Assembly: GCA_041486115.1 (NCBI GenBank)
Contig: JBGPKT010000111.1
Coordinates: forward strand, 1-7,712
From: JACQBY01 sp041486115
GTDB lineage: Bacteria; Nitrospirota; Nitrospiria; JACQBW01
DNA length: 7,712 nucleotides
Reading direction: 5' to 3'
The translations under genes and the position numbers were made by a program. Below are positions 1 to 6,820 of the stretch, piece after piece (positions within the stretch are counted from its first letter, which is position 1; every line of letters starts with the position of its first letter). Under the pieces are notes generated by a model that had not been told where the DNA came from, searched no databases, and saw only the letters and a program-made list of their open reading frames with translations.

Positions 1-2379
1 CCAGAATAGCAATGTGTTGAATGTAATCACATTGGCAGCAAAGCCCATAGGATGAGTAAATGCCCAGGGAGAGTTGTCTCTCATGATTTCCATGATATGC
101 CAGAACAACCTGACGGATGACCGAAGATAGCCTCCCAATCCCATGATCCAAGTGACTGTCACGGCCAAAAAGAATAAAGCAAAGTATCCCCTGGAGGAGA
201 GATTTTTCCACGTAGGTGCCCTTGACTTCTGAGCTCCAGAGAATCTGATAAGAGTTAACAAACTTCCAAATATACCGAGACTCACGTAGGTTATAACCAA
301 TGGGATCGATAACCCCACTCGAACATTTGCTGGGATATAAAAGCCGTAGACGCCTAGCCATATAATGTTGATTCCTCCGGCAATAAAAAGGCCTATGAGC
401 AACGCATCGATCCATGAATGGTTTGACGTGGCTTCATATTTAGTTCTCCACCACAAAATCAGGGTCCATATGTTGACTGCGATCATAATGTTAATCGCTG
501 TCTGTTTTGCCGATTCAACCCCAAAGTTTCCTACGATGGGATGTTGTTGACCGCCTATTTTTTTTAGTTCTAAAACAGTCATTACCAAGGTATGTGGCGT
601 AATATATACAAGCAGACTAACAATCAGGACAAAGAAAGCCATTGTTTTCTGGCGCTCATAACGCTTCCCTTCTCCGGCAGCGTCAATCCTTTGCCAGATA
701 GAGTAGTTGACTGCTAAAAACAACAGGCCAACCACCATTGCCAGTATCCAGAGTGTCCAAGCGAGTAATCCGCCTGTCAGAGTAATACCCATCTGCTGAC
801 GATATTCGTAAATTTTCGAAACAAGCCGGTAACCGCCAAACGGAACCGTAAAAAATGCAAATAAAGTTGACAATAATGTTAAGTAACTTGCCCAATCATA
901 GTAGGCTCTTTTATCATCGGCTTTACTTTTCATGGCTTGATATGCGGTATAGGCGCCTACGACTGCAGAAGAAAAAATCAAATTTCCGAAAAACCGATGA
1001 ACATTGAGGGGATTCCAGAGCGCATTATGCAATAGATGGTAGTAGTTTCCCAAAAAACGTTCCTGTTCGTCGACACCTGCAGGAGACATCATAAAGGTAC
1101 CCCAGGAATTGGCCATCATCATAACCACTATTCCCACGAGATTGATGACTACCCCCAAACAGGCATGTAGCCATTTCAAAAAACCACCAGTTATCTTTTT
1201 CCAAGAAATAAAGTAGACATATATAATTACGCCCAAGGCGAGAAACAGTAGACCATAGATCATGAAAAAAGGACGAAAAGTACCGACTAAGTATTTGGTA
1301 AATCCTGGGTAGAGAGCCAAAAGCGCTGACGACAAAAGGACGCCTAGGATAACCACCATAGAAAAAACTAGAATTAATATTTGAAATATTTCGTAGGCAA
1401 ACCGATCACACCTGTGAGCGGTTTCATTGTTTCGTGTTACCAAGCTTGCCAATTCAAGAAGCATGATCCAAAAAAATCCACCAAGTATCAAACTTCCATA
1501 GTAAAGATGCTGTTGAGCCACCACCCAAATGATGAGACGACTTTCACTGAAGGGAAAAGGTAGGTTCAATCTGGGATAGTCCTGAGCGGTGAGTCGAGGA
1601 GCAGAAGGTCCTGAATCTATTCCATTTGTTCCATAATAAACATCTTTTGAAATGGGTGGACCTGAGGTTTGCGATCTTTCATCTGGAATGAACTTTTCAT
1701 AGGCGGCTCTAACTTCCTTGGGGGTGGGAGGGGTGGCTCCCTCTCTCACAAATAACCATATATCGATAGCGATCTGCTGTTCGATCGAAAGTTCAATCGG
1801 CGCCTTATGAATTTTCGGCATAGGGCTTTCTCGATCATTGGTCCCTTTGGCGCCATATCCCTCAACAACATAACAAGACGGACAAATCTGGGATTCAGCA
1901 AGATATTCTTCTGCAGTTGTTGCCCGACCACTCCCTGGAAATGACTCCCGGACAAGAGTTAGGTTAGGATTTAAATATCTGGGTTCCTTTATGCGTTTGG
2001 CGGCTCTTTTTGTAATCCCAAATAAATTCGGCGCTCTTTCACTAATTGCATCTGGAAAAAATCCATGACATAAAGGGCATTGTCCTTCTCCGGCTCCTCT
2101 CATCGCTTTTGGATCATCAAAGATAATAGATGCACCGACCTTTGCAAGTTGAGAAGCAGGCATAGATTCAATCTCATACATTCCTAATTTTTCGAGTGCC
2201 GGGGGCACTTCACCTCGAGTTTGAGGAAGCCAATTTGCATATAAAGAATAGATTCCTAGGATCACAAAAGTGAATCCAATGGTTAATAGGAGGGTACGCA
2301 TTTTCGGAAAATATGAAGAAGTGATGAAAAAGAAGATTGAGAAAATCAGGAAGGTGAGAGCTAAATCGAATTGACTCAT
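1..2379 (-). CDS. CydA-like (bd-like) oxidase subunit I with fused cytochrome c domain, 3' end off the window
   Basis: The frame is open from an ATG at 2379 to the window edge, giving 793 visible residues. Two hydrophobic helices (about 5-20 and 29-48) precede a soluble domain (about 50-275) with heme-binding CPLCH at 101-105, CPSCY at 166-170 and SPMP at 185-188, where M187 is a likely axial ligand. About 13 more hydrophobic helices follow. By eye these match CydA: H291 aligns with CydA His19, ANSW (423-426) with the ANGW segment, and VH (460-461) with the His186 region. CydA is the heme-bearing subunit of cytochrome bd quinol oxidase. The fused cytochrome c suggests electrons may enter through c heme instead. 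I see no GRQPW motif, no Q-loop and no counterpart of CydA Glu99/Glu107, so oxygen reduction is inferred only. Motifs such as QMGITLTGG (529-537) recall bd-like proteins of Nitrospirota. The start is set by AGGGGG six bases upstream. The C-terminus is missing, and no CydB partner lies in the window. Confidence 0.82.
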   Translation of the reverse strand, partial: MSQFDLALTFLIFSIFFFITSSYFPKMRTLLLTIGFTFVILGIYSLYANWLPQTRGEVPPALEKLGMYEIESMPASQLAKVGASIIFDDPKAMRGAGEGQCPLCHGFFPDAISERAPNLFGITKRAAKRIKEPRYLNPNLTLVRESFPGSGRATTAEEYLAESQICPSCYVVEGYGAKGTNDRESPMPKIHKAPIELSIEQQIAIDIWLFVREGATPPTPKEVRAAYEKFIPDERSQTSGPPISKDVYYGTNGIDSGPSAPRLTAQDYPRLNLPFPFSESRLIIWVVAQQHLYYGSLILGGFFWIMLLELASLVTRNNETAHRCDRFAYEIFQILILVFSMVVILGVLLSSALLALYPGFTKYLVGTFRPFFMIYGLLFLALGVIIYVYFISWKKITGGFLKWLHACLGVVINLVGIVVMMMANSWGTFMMSPAGVDEQERFLGNYYHLLHNALWNPLNVHRFFGNLIFSSAVVGAYTAYQAMKSKADDKRAYYDWASYLTLLSTLFAFFTVPFGGYRLVSKIYEYRQQMGITLTGGLLAWTLWILAMVVGLLFLAVNYSIWQRIDAAGEGKRYERQKTMAFFVLIVSLLVYITPHTLVMTVLELKKIGGQQHPIVGNFGVESAKQTAINIMIAVNIWTLILWWRTKYEATSNHSWIDALLIGLFIAGGINIIWLGVYGFYIPANVRVGLSIPLVITYVSLGIFGSLLTLIRFSGAQKSRAPTWKNLSSRGYFALFFLAVTVTWIMGLGGYLRSSVRLFWHIMEIMRDNSPWAFTHPMGFAANVITFNTLLFW

Positions 2380-2593
2380 TCCGAACCCCCTGTATCTAGA
2401 AAAACTCGTTGAGGTATGGTAGGAAGAAAGTGTTTTATATAATGATCTTTAAGTAAAGTATTATAAATATTTACGAATCTAAAAGCGAGGAATCCCGATG
2501 GAAACCCACGATGTTTTCAAATTTGGGAGGACAGAAGAAAACAGGAAGGACCTTTCTCTGAAGAATTGATTGGAGTTTATTATGAATTCAGTC
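2380..2593. other. Intergenic gap upstream of the CydA-like gene, possible promoter
   Basis: No gene of believable length is present. The minus strand has a perfect TATAAT at 2465-2460 within an AT-rich stretch, about 80 bases before the start codon of the CydA-like gene. No good -35 hexamer stands 16-18 bases upstream of it, so it is only a candidate -10 box. I found no strong hairpin plus T-run that would terminate the upstream lipoprotein gene, so read-through from it is possible. Confidence 0.3.
2386..2391 (-). promoter_or_regulatory. Ribosome binding site of the CydA-like gene
   Basis: AGGGGG on the minus strand lies six bases before the ATG at 2379. It is a good Shine-Dalgarno at normal spacing and fixes the start of the gene, which places the first hydrophobic helix at the very N-terminus. 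Confidence 0.7.
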
Positions 2594-3376
2594 CTATTTC
2601 AACTTCATGCTTAATGAGATCGCTCTTTTACTGTTCTGGGCATACGCCTGGACTCGAAGTTCCGTGATTCCAGCTTTAGAGGGAAGAAAAATAAGGCCGT
2701 CAGTTATGAATCTGGGATAAAGGTTCTGTCGCTGGACCGCTTTAGCGGTATATTCTCCAGTGATTAATTGAATGAGTGCCTTCTCGTAACCCTGCGCCCT
2801 TTCCATTCCTGTGCTAGCGGCTCCCTGCGCTAAGCCGGAAGCCCCGCCTACAATCCCGCCCGAAGCGATACCACTTACTCCGCCTTTTACGGCCCCAACA
2901 AAGATATCGCCTCCCAAAAGGGATGTGATGACCGGGCCGACTTGGCTATCTTTAGTCGCATCCTTAAAGACCTTCGATTGAACAACCAGATCGGTGGCTT
3001 CCTGCGGAGTATAAGTCCGGTAGGAGACCGACTCGGTAACCCCGATGATCTGATTTGGATCGATCAAAATCTCGTCTCCGGTTTCATTTAAGATAATCAG
3101 CCTTACCGGCCAGACCCCGGCATCAAGGACATTCAAAGGGGGTTGAGCTTGCTCTCGGAGCGGTTGTGACGGATCAGCGTAAATGTCTCGTCCAGGGCCA
3201 AAAGGAACCGCAGCAATCTTCAATCCACCCGACTCAACTGAAATTGGATATCGGTTCATCGGGTAAATAGCTTTGGGATAAATGATCTTCGGTAATGGTG
3301 TAGTAGCACACCCGAAGGAAGAAAATAAAACGGCATATAATAGGGCGGATACCCACTTTGCATGATATTTCTTCAT
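2594..3376 (-). CDS. Probable lipoprotein with glycine-zipper segment, function unknown
   Basis: The product has 260 residues. Its N-terminus is a short basic region (MKKYHAK), a hydrophobic stretch to about residue 20, then SFGC with Cys23. That looks like a lipoprotein signal, though Phe at -2 and Ser at -3 make the lipobox weak. Residues 88-135 have a mixed beta-like pattern (VWPVRLIILNETG and following). Residues 155-190 are rich in Gly, Ala and Ser with regular GxxxG spacing, typical of a glycine zipper that inserts in or packs on a membrane. The rest (about 195-260) looks soluble and ends in a basic tail. GGGGAG lies seven bases upstream of the ATG and supports the start. The gene is divergent from the large repeat-protein gene and 214 bases upstream of the CydA-like gene on the same strand. 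I do not recognise a named family. Envelope location is inferred from the signal. Confidence 0.75.
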   Translation of the reverse strand: MKKYHAKWVSALLYAVLFSSFGCATTPLPKIIYPKAIYPMNRYPISVESGGLKIAAVPFGPGRDIYADPSQPLREQAQPPLNVLDAGVWPVRLIILNETGDEILIDPNQIIGVTESVSYRTYTPQEATDLVVQSKVFKDATKDSQVGPVITSLLGGDIFVGAVKGGVSGIASGGIVGGASGLAQGAASTGMERAQGYEKALIQLITGEYTAKAVQRQNLYPRFITDGLIFLPSKAGITELRVQAYAQNSKRAISLSMKLK

Positions 3377-3383
3377 TTATCTA

Positions 3384-3389
3384 CTCCCC
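3384..3389 (-). promoter_or_regulatory. Ribosome binding site of the lipoprotein gene
   Basis: GGGGAG on the minus strand, seven bases before the ATG at 3376. It sits just downstream of two overlapping small inverted repeats, so its accessibility could depend on RNA folding. Confidence 0.65.
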
Positions 3390-3392
3390 GTA

Positions 3393-3410
3393 CGAAAGTG
3401 CCTTTCGGCA
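3393..3410 (-). promoter_or_regulatory. Two mutually exclusive small hairpins in the lipoprotein leader
   Basis: In the minus-strand transcript, TGCC-GAAA-GGCA (3410-3399) can form a 4-bp stem with a GNRA-type GAAA loop. The overlapping CGAAAG-GCA-CTTTCG (3407-3393) can form a 6-bp stem with a 3-base loop. They share bases and cannot both form. The second ends three bases before the Shine-Dalgarno. Both are short, so a regulatory role is speculative. Confidence 0.25.
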
Positions 3411-3678
3411 TATTAACCTATGCCCGTCTGAAAAAGGTCCTCTTTGAACAAGGTATCATTTTTATTGCGGGAGAGCAATCAGAGGAAAGAATGGCGTAAG
3501 GAATAATGAGGAAACTGTTTCATTTTACGACCTCTGATGATATAAATTGTAAAAATAATCGGTAGTTCGTATCACTAAAAATGTTTCTTTGAGTTTGATA
3601 AGGAAAATGCATGAAAGAGCTTTGAAAGTGGTAAAACATGTGGACAGTCAGGAAGAAATTCAGGAGACAGAAATAAAA

Positions 3679-6507
3679 ATGGGCTTGCTTTTTGAAAAAA
3701 TAACTCGATTTAGGCAGATGAGTCAACCGGTGATCGCCCGGAAAAATTTAATCCTTATTGTTTCATTTAAATGTTTTAAAATAATTTTACTCATCTTAGG
3801 TATGATTCTCCTTCTGGCAGGATTCAATCAATCCGTTTCATTTGCGGAAGAGTCCAAGAAACCTTGCTTTGGTTTTTTATGGTGCCATTCCGAAGATCAA
3901 GATCAAATCTCAACAGACGCCTTCTTTTTCCTTTATTCTATGGAAAAAAGAAAAGGATATGAACGGTTAGCCATCCGACCTTTTTACTCGGAAGAATTTG
4001 ACTCCGTTAAAAGGTACACCCGAAGGTCTGTATTATGGCCGCTTGGAAATTCCGAAAAACAAGAAAACGACCTTTATTTCTGGATGGTTCCTTTTTATTT
4101 CCGCCATCATAATGACAAAACTGACTTTGATTATCAGTTTGTTCCCCTGGTTTATGGATCCCTTTCTAATCCTGAACTATCTTTAAATCGCTTTTCGGCA
4201 ATCGGACTTCCTCCAATTCCGGGTCCAATCAGTATTCAAAAATATTCGCTTCCGACCCTTTCATTATATGAACATGTGACGGAAAAAGAACGGTTCTCTG
4301 ACCGGTTTTTCCCTCTTTATCGGTATGAAAACCAGGGTCATAGATCAAAGTCGGATCTGAACATTCTCCTCTTATTTAATCGCACAGTTACCCCTGAGAG
4401 GGAATCAGACTTTTTATTTCCACTTTTTTCTTATGATCATAACCAATTGGCTATCAAGCTTGAACTATTTGATCCATGGTATAAGATGTTAGCGGTTTTT
4501 GGAAATTTATCGAATCCAGAGAGTTCATTTAATTGGATGCTGCCGATTTACGGCTACCGCCATGAGCCGGAGTTGACCGAAATGACGGCGCTAGGACTTC
4601 CGCCCGTAGAATCCCTTGCACTGGCGTTTTTTGACTACCGTCTTACGCCCAATGGGATCTCCAACCATTTATTTCCGATCTATAGTTATGAACACGACCT
4701 GAAGTCCAACCGTTATGATTGGAGCGCCCTTGTGCTCTACCGTCATGGAGAAGGGCCAGAGGGTCTCAAAGATGCATTGCTTCCCATTTACAGCTACGAA
4801 CGGAATGAACCCCTGAATCAAGGGAGGTTTGGGATGTTAGTCCTTCCGGGATTTTCGTTCTATCAACATCAGTGGGATAAGAATGGAACCTCCGACTGGT
4901 TGGTGCCAATTTACAGCTACCGGCATGAGGCGGAGTTAACCGAAATGACAGCTCTGGGACTCCCCGCTATACGATCCATAGCTCTGGCGCTTTTTGATTA
5001 TCGTCGCACCCCCGACCGGATGTCTAACCGGTTCTTTCCCGTCTACGGTTATGAACATGATTTGAAGTCCAATTATTATGATTGGAACGCGCTTTTAATC
5101 TATCGTCATAAAGAGGGTCCCGATGGAATCCGAGATGCGTTTCTTCCCATTTTCAGTTACCAACGGAATGAAGCCCTGAATCAAGGGAGGTTTGGGATGT
5201 TAGGCCTTCCGGGGTTTTCATTGTATCAACATCAGTGGGATAAGAATGGAACCTCCGATTGGTTAGTGCCGATTTACGGCTACCGCCATGAGCCGGAGTT
5301 AACCGAAATGACCGCCCTGGGTCTCCCCTCTATAGGGTCTATTGCCCTGGCCTTGTTTGACTATCGCCAAACACCCAACGAGATCTCCAACAGGTTCTTC
5401 CCGATCTACTGCTATGATCATGACCTGAAGACTAACCATTATAATTGGAATGCTTTTCTGCTCTACCGACACGATAAAGGTTCCGACGGTGTTAAAGACG
5501 CGTTCCTTCCCCTTTACAGCTATGATAGGAATAAAGGCCTGAATCAAGGGAGGTTTGGGATGTTAGGCCTTCCGGGGCTTTCATTGTATCAACATCAGTG
5601 GGATAAGAATGGAACCTCCGATTGGTTGGTGCCGATTTACGGCTACCGCCATGAGGCGGAGTTAACTGAGATGACGGCTCTTGGACTTCCACCCGCAGGA
5701 TCCATTGCATGGGCATTCTTTGACTACCGTCATACCCTCAAAGAGACCTCTAATCGCTTTTTTCCGATTTATGGCTACCGCCATGAGGAGGGGTTAACCG
5801 AGATGACGGCTCTTGGACTTCCACCTACAGGATCCATTGCATGGGCGCTTTTTGACTATCGTTTCACTTCCGGCAGGATCTCCCATCGCTTTTTTCCTAT
5901 CTATGGTTATGAACATGACCTGAAGTCCTCCCGGTATGATTGGAACGTTCTTTTGCTATACCGTCATGAAGAAGGTGTGGATGGCGTTCAAGACACTTTT
6001 CTTCCTCTTTACAACTATGAACGGAATGAAAAGAATAAAGACACCTATTTTGGATTGATTGGAATTTCCAGATATTCGCTCTATCACCACCTGAAATCCG
6101 AAAGTGTTACCGAAGACAGGCTCTTTCCCCTCTACGGGTACAGTTCAAGTCAATCTTCCCACGAAAGCGAGCTCTCCATTTTATGGCCGCTGGCCGATTA
6201 TAAAAGTGAGGGAGAGGAAAAGACTGAGTTTAATCTTTTATGGTGGCTGATCGATTTTCAGAAAACAAAGACAAGTAGGTCTTTCCGCTTTTTAGGCGGA
6301 TCGGCCATGGCTCTTCTCATTCATGAACGCTCGGACGGAAATTTTCGGTTTGAATTTAATCCTGTCATTCCGCTCTATTCGCTCGAAAAAAGTGCTCAGG
6401 AAGGCTCAGAGTGGAATATATTGGGAGGTTTCGTTGGATATAAGAAGGACCTTTCAGGGAAAGGGCGGATGAAACTCCTTTGGATGAGGCTATCTCCATC
6501 CAACTAG
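3679..6507 (+). CDS. Large exported protein of tandem 121-residue P-[ILV]-Y-x-Y modules, function unknown
   Basis: From the ATG at 3679 the product has 942 residues. A basic stretch and long hydrophobic core end in SFA-EE, predicting signal cleavage after residue 56. CFGFLWC (63-69) follows. Residues 152-284 form a degenerate module. Residues 285-405, 406-526 and 527-647 are three full 121-residue modules, 648-691 is a partial one and 692-812 a full one whose last third has diverged. The tail (813-942) has related WPL and WNILGG segments. Each full module has three sub-modules (about 45, 35 and 41 residues), each opening with a [FL]-x-P-[ILV]-[YF]-x-Y strand and containing a second hydrophobic strand such as ALLLYRH. 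Alternating aromatics suggest beta-hairpins, possibly an outer-membrane barrel or other all-beta repeat fold; this is inference. I recognise no family. The start is uncertain: 3679 has AGGAGA 11 bases upstream, while 3607 (AAGGA, too close), 3718 (nearest the signal) and TTG 3589 are alternatives. Confidence 0.82.
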   Translation: MGLLFEKITRFRQMSQPVIARKNLILIVSFKCFKIILLILGMILLLAGFNQSVSFAEESKKPCFGFLWCHSEDQDQISTDAFFFLYSMEKRKGYERLAIRPFYSEEFDSVKRYTRRSVLWPLGNSEKQENDLYFWMVPFYFRHHNDKTDFDYQFVPLVYGSLSNPELSLNRFSAIGLPPIPGPISIQKYSLPTLSLYEHVTEKERFSDRFFPLYRYENQGHRSKSDLNILLLFNRTVTPERESDFLFPLFSYDHNQLAIKLELFDPWYKMLAVFGNLSNPESSFNWMLPIYGYRHEPELTEMTALGLPPVESLALAFFDYRLTPNGISNHLFPIYSYEHDLKSNRYDWSALVLYRHGEGPEGLKDALLPIYSYERNEPLNQGRFGMLVLPGFSFYQHQWDKNGTSDWLVPIYSYRHEAELTEMTALGLPAIRSIALALFDYRRTPDRMSNRFFPVYGYEHDLKSNYYDWNALLIYRHKEGPDGIRDAFLPIFSYQRNEALNQGRFGMLGLPGFSLYQHQWDKNGTSDWLVPIYGYRHEPELTEMTALGLPSIGSIALALFDYRQTPNEISNRFFPIYCYDHDLKTNHYNWNAFLLYRHDKGSDGVKDAFLPLYSYDRNKGLNQGRFGMLGLPGLSLYQHQWDKNGTSDWLVPIYGYRHEAELTEMTALGLPPAGSIAWAFFDYRHTLKETSNRFFPIYGYRHEEGLTEMTALGLPPTGSIAWALFDYRFTSGRISHRFFPIYGYEHDLKSSRYDWNVLLLYRHEEGVDGVQDTFLPLYNYERNEKNKDTYFGLIGISRYSLYHHLKSESVTEDRLFPLYGYSSSQSSHESELSILWPLADYKSEGEEKTEFNLLWWLIDFQKTKTSRSFRFLGGSAMALLIHERSDGNFRFEFNPVIPLYSLEKSAQEGSEWNILGGFVGYKKDLSGKGRMKLLWMRLSPSN
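4132..4530 (+). repeat. Degenerate module 0 of the repeat protein
   Basis: About 133 residues align by motif order with the later modules: QFVPLVY opens the first sub-module, DRFFPLYRY (from 4300) the second and DFLFPLFSY (from 4408) the third. The first sub-module is about 11 residues longer than in later units. DNA similarity to later units is not obvious by eye, so this is an old copy. Confidence 0.6.
4531..4893 (+). repeat. Module 1 (363 bp, 121 residues)
   Basis: First clearly conserved unit. Sub-modules open with NWMLPIYGYRHE, HLFPIYSYEHD and DALLPIYSYERN. It ends in the conserved YQHQWDKNGTS. It is in frame and exactly the same length as modules 2, 3 and 5. Confidence 0.85.
4894..5256 (+). 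repeat. Module 2 (363 bp, 121 residues)
   Basis: Sub-modules open with DWLVPIYSYRHE, RFFPVYGYEHD and DAFLPIFSYQRN. The last third (from 5176) is nearly identical in DNA to the matching part of module 3, exactly 363 bases on. Confidence 0.88.
5257..5619 (+). repeat. Module 3 (363 bp, 121 residues)
   Basis: Sub-modules open with DWLVPIYGYRHE, RFFPIYCYDHD and DAFLPLYSYDRN. The stretch from 5539 into the start of the next unit matches the one from 5176 with only a few substitutions, which indicates recent duplication or gene conversion. Confidence 0.88.
5620..5751 (+). repeat. Partial module 4 (132 bp, first sub-module only)
   Basis: It contains only the first of the three sub-modules (DWLVPIYGYRHE through FFDYRHTLKETS) and then passes directly into another first sub-module. 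The core (about 5633-5734) is roughly nine-tenths identical to the following 132 bases, so it looks like a local tandem duplication, or what remains after an in-frame deletion. Confidence 0.8.
5752..6114 (+). repeat. Module 5 (363 bp, 121 residues, diverged third sub-module)
   Basis: Sub-modules open with NRFFPIYGYRHE, RFFPIYGYEHD and DTFLPLYNYERN. The third keeps its 41-residue length but has lost the conserved QGRFGMLGLPG and QHQWDKNGTS stretches, reading TYFGLIGISRYSLYHH and so on. It acts as the array's right-hand end unit. Confidence 0.8.
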
Positions 6508-6561
6508 GAAGTTTTATTAAAGTTTTGGTACGAGCTACAGGGCACTTCAGATTTATTTAAT

Positions 6562-6585
6562 GGAGTTTGTAAACTTCTATGTTTT
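6562..6585 (+). terminator. Weak candidate terminator of the repeat-protein gene
   Basis: GGAGTTTGTAAACTTC (6562-6577) can fold into a 6-bp stem with one G-U pair and a TGTA loop, followed by TATGTTTT. It lies 55 bases after the stop codon in the right orientation. The stem is short and AT-rich, so confidence is low. Confidence 0.3.
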
Positions 6586-6684
6586 GGAAACCTGGGGGAC
6601 TGAAGCTTCCAGGAAGAAGCCTTGCTCGCTGCAAGCCCTACCTACCAAGAAACGGAATTCAAGTTAACAAAATACGTTGAATAC

Positions 6685-6717
6685 TGGACGAAAGAAGCGG
6701 CATCGTCCAAAAAAAAA
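6685..6717. repeat. Inverted repeat with adjacent run of nine A
   Basis: TGGACGA (6685-6691) and TCGTCCA (6703-6709) form a perfect 7-bp stem around an 11-base loop. A run of nine A spans 6709-6717. On the plus strand the stem is followed by A rather than T, and on the minus strand the T-run comes before the stem, so it does not fit a standard intrinsic terminator in either direction. Confidence 0.5.
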
Positions 6718-6820
6718 CATGAGACTTAAATAGTTATCGAGGCACGTCGAACGAAGATTCCAAGAGCGTTAACCGAAACTCTTCAGTTGTTATTTTAGGT
6801 TCTTACCGGTAATTTGTTTT

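Larger units (their letters stand above)
3377..3678. other. Divergent promoter region between the lipoprotein and repeat-protein genes
   Basis: About 300 bases separate the two divergent starts, if the repeat-protein gene starts at 3679; the region must hold promoters for both directions. On the plus strand the best -10-like element is TATAAA at 3541-3546, with only a poor -35 (TTTCAT, 3518-3523) at 17-base spacing. On the minus strand TAATAT near 3415-3410 is a weak -10 candidate. The right part (3589-3678) is open in the repeat-protein frame and could be coding if an earlier start is used. Confidence 0.35.
6508..6820. other. Convergent intergenic gap of 313 bases
   Basis: It separates two genes that end towards each other. 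No believable gene is present on either strand. It contains the weak terminator candidate at 6562-6585, small inverted repeats near 6605-6635 (GCTTC/GAAGC and CTTGC/GCAAG), the stronger inverted repeat at 6685-6709 with an A-run, and a perfect 10-base palindrome TTACCGGTAA at 6803-6812. Confidence 0.5.

Noticed and set aside
365..550. Plus-strand reading frame of 61 codons inside the CydA-like gene
   Set aside because: It lies antisense to a long, clearly coding frame with recognisable family motifs; a shadow frame.
2498..2569. A 23-codon plus-strand reading frame with a GAGG seven bases before its ATG
   Set aside because: Very short, no recognisable composition or hydrophobic segment, and no partner gene on that strand; likely chance.
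2515..2593. Search for an intrinsic terminator of the lipoprotein gene
   Set aside because: Only AAGG-A-CCTT (2546-2554) is seen, which cannot form a stable hairpin and has no T-run.
5299..5716. Two minus-strand reading frames across the repeat array
   Set aside because: They are antisense to the repeat modules and their sequence mirrors the module period; shadow frames.
4531..6114. CRISPR-like or intergenic tandem repeat array
   Set aside because: The repeats are contiguous, keep the reading frame, have a 363-base period and no spacers; they are coding modules.
6803..6812. Perfect palindrome TTACCGGTAA followed by TTTGTTTTTT on the plus strand, considered as a terminator
   Set aside because: As RNA it leaves at most a 4-bp stem with a 2-base loop, and it lies about 300 bases after the plus-strand gene; it could be a protein-binding dyad but evidence is lacking.
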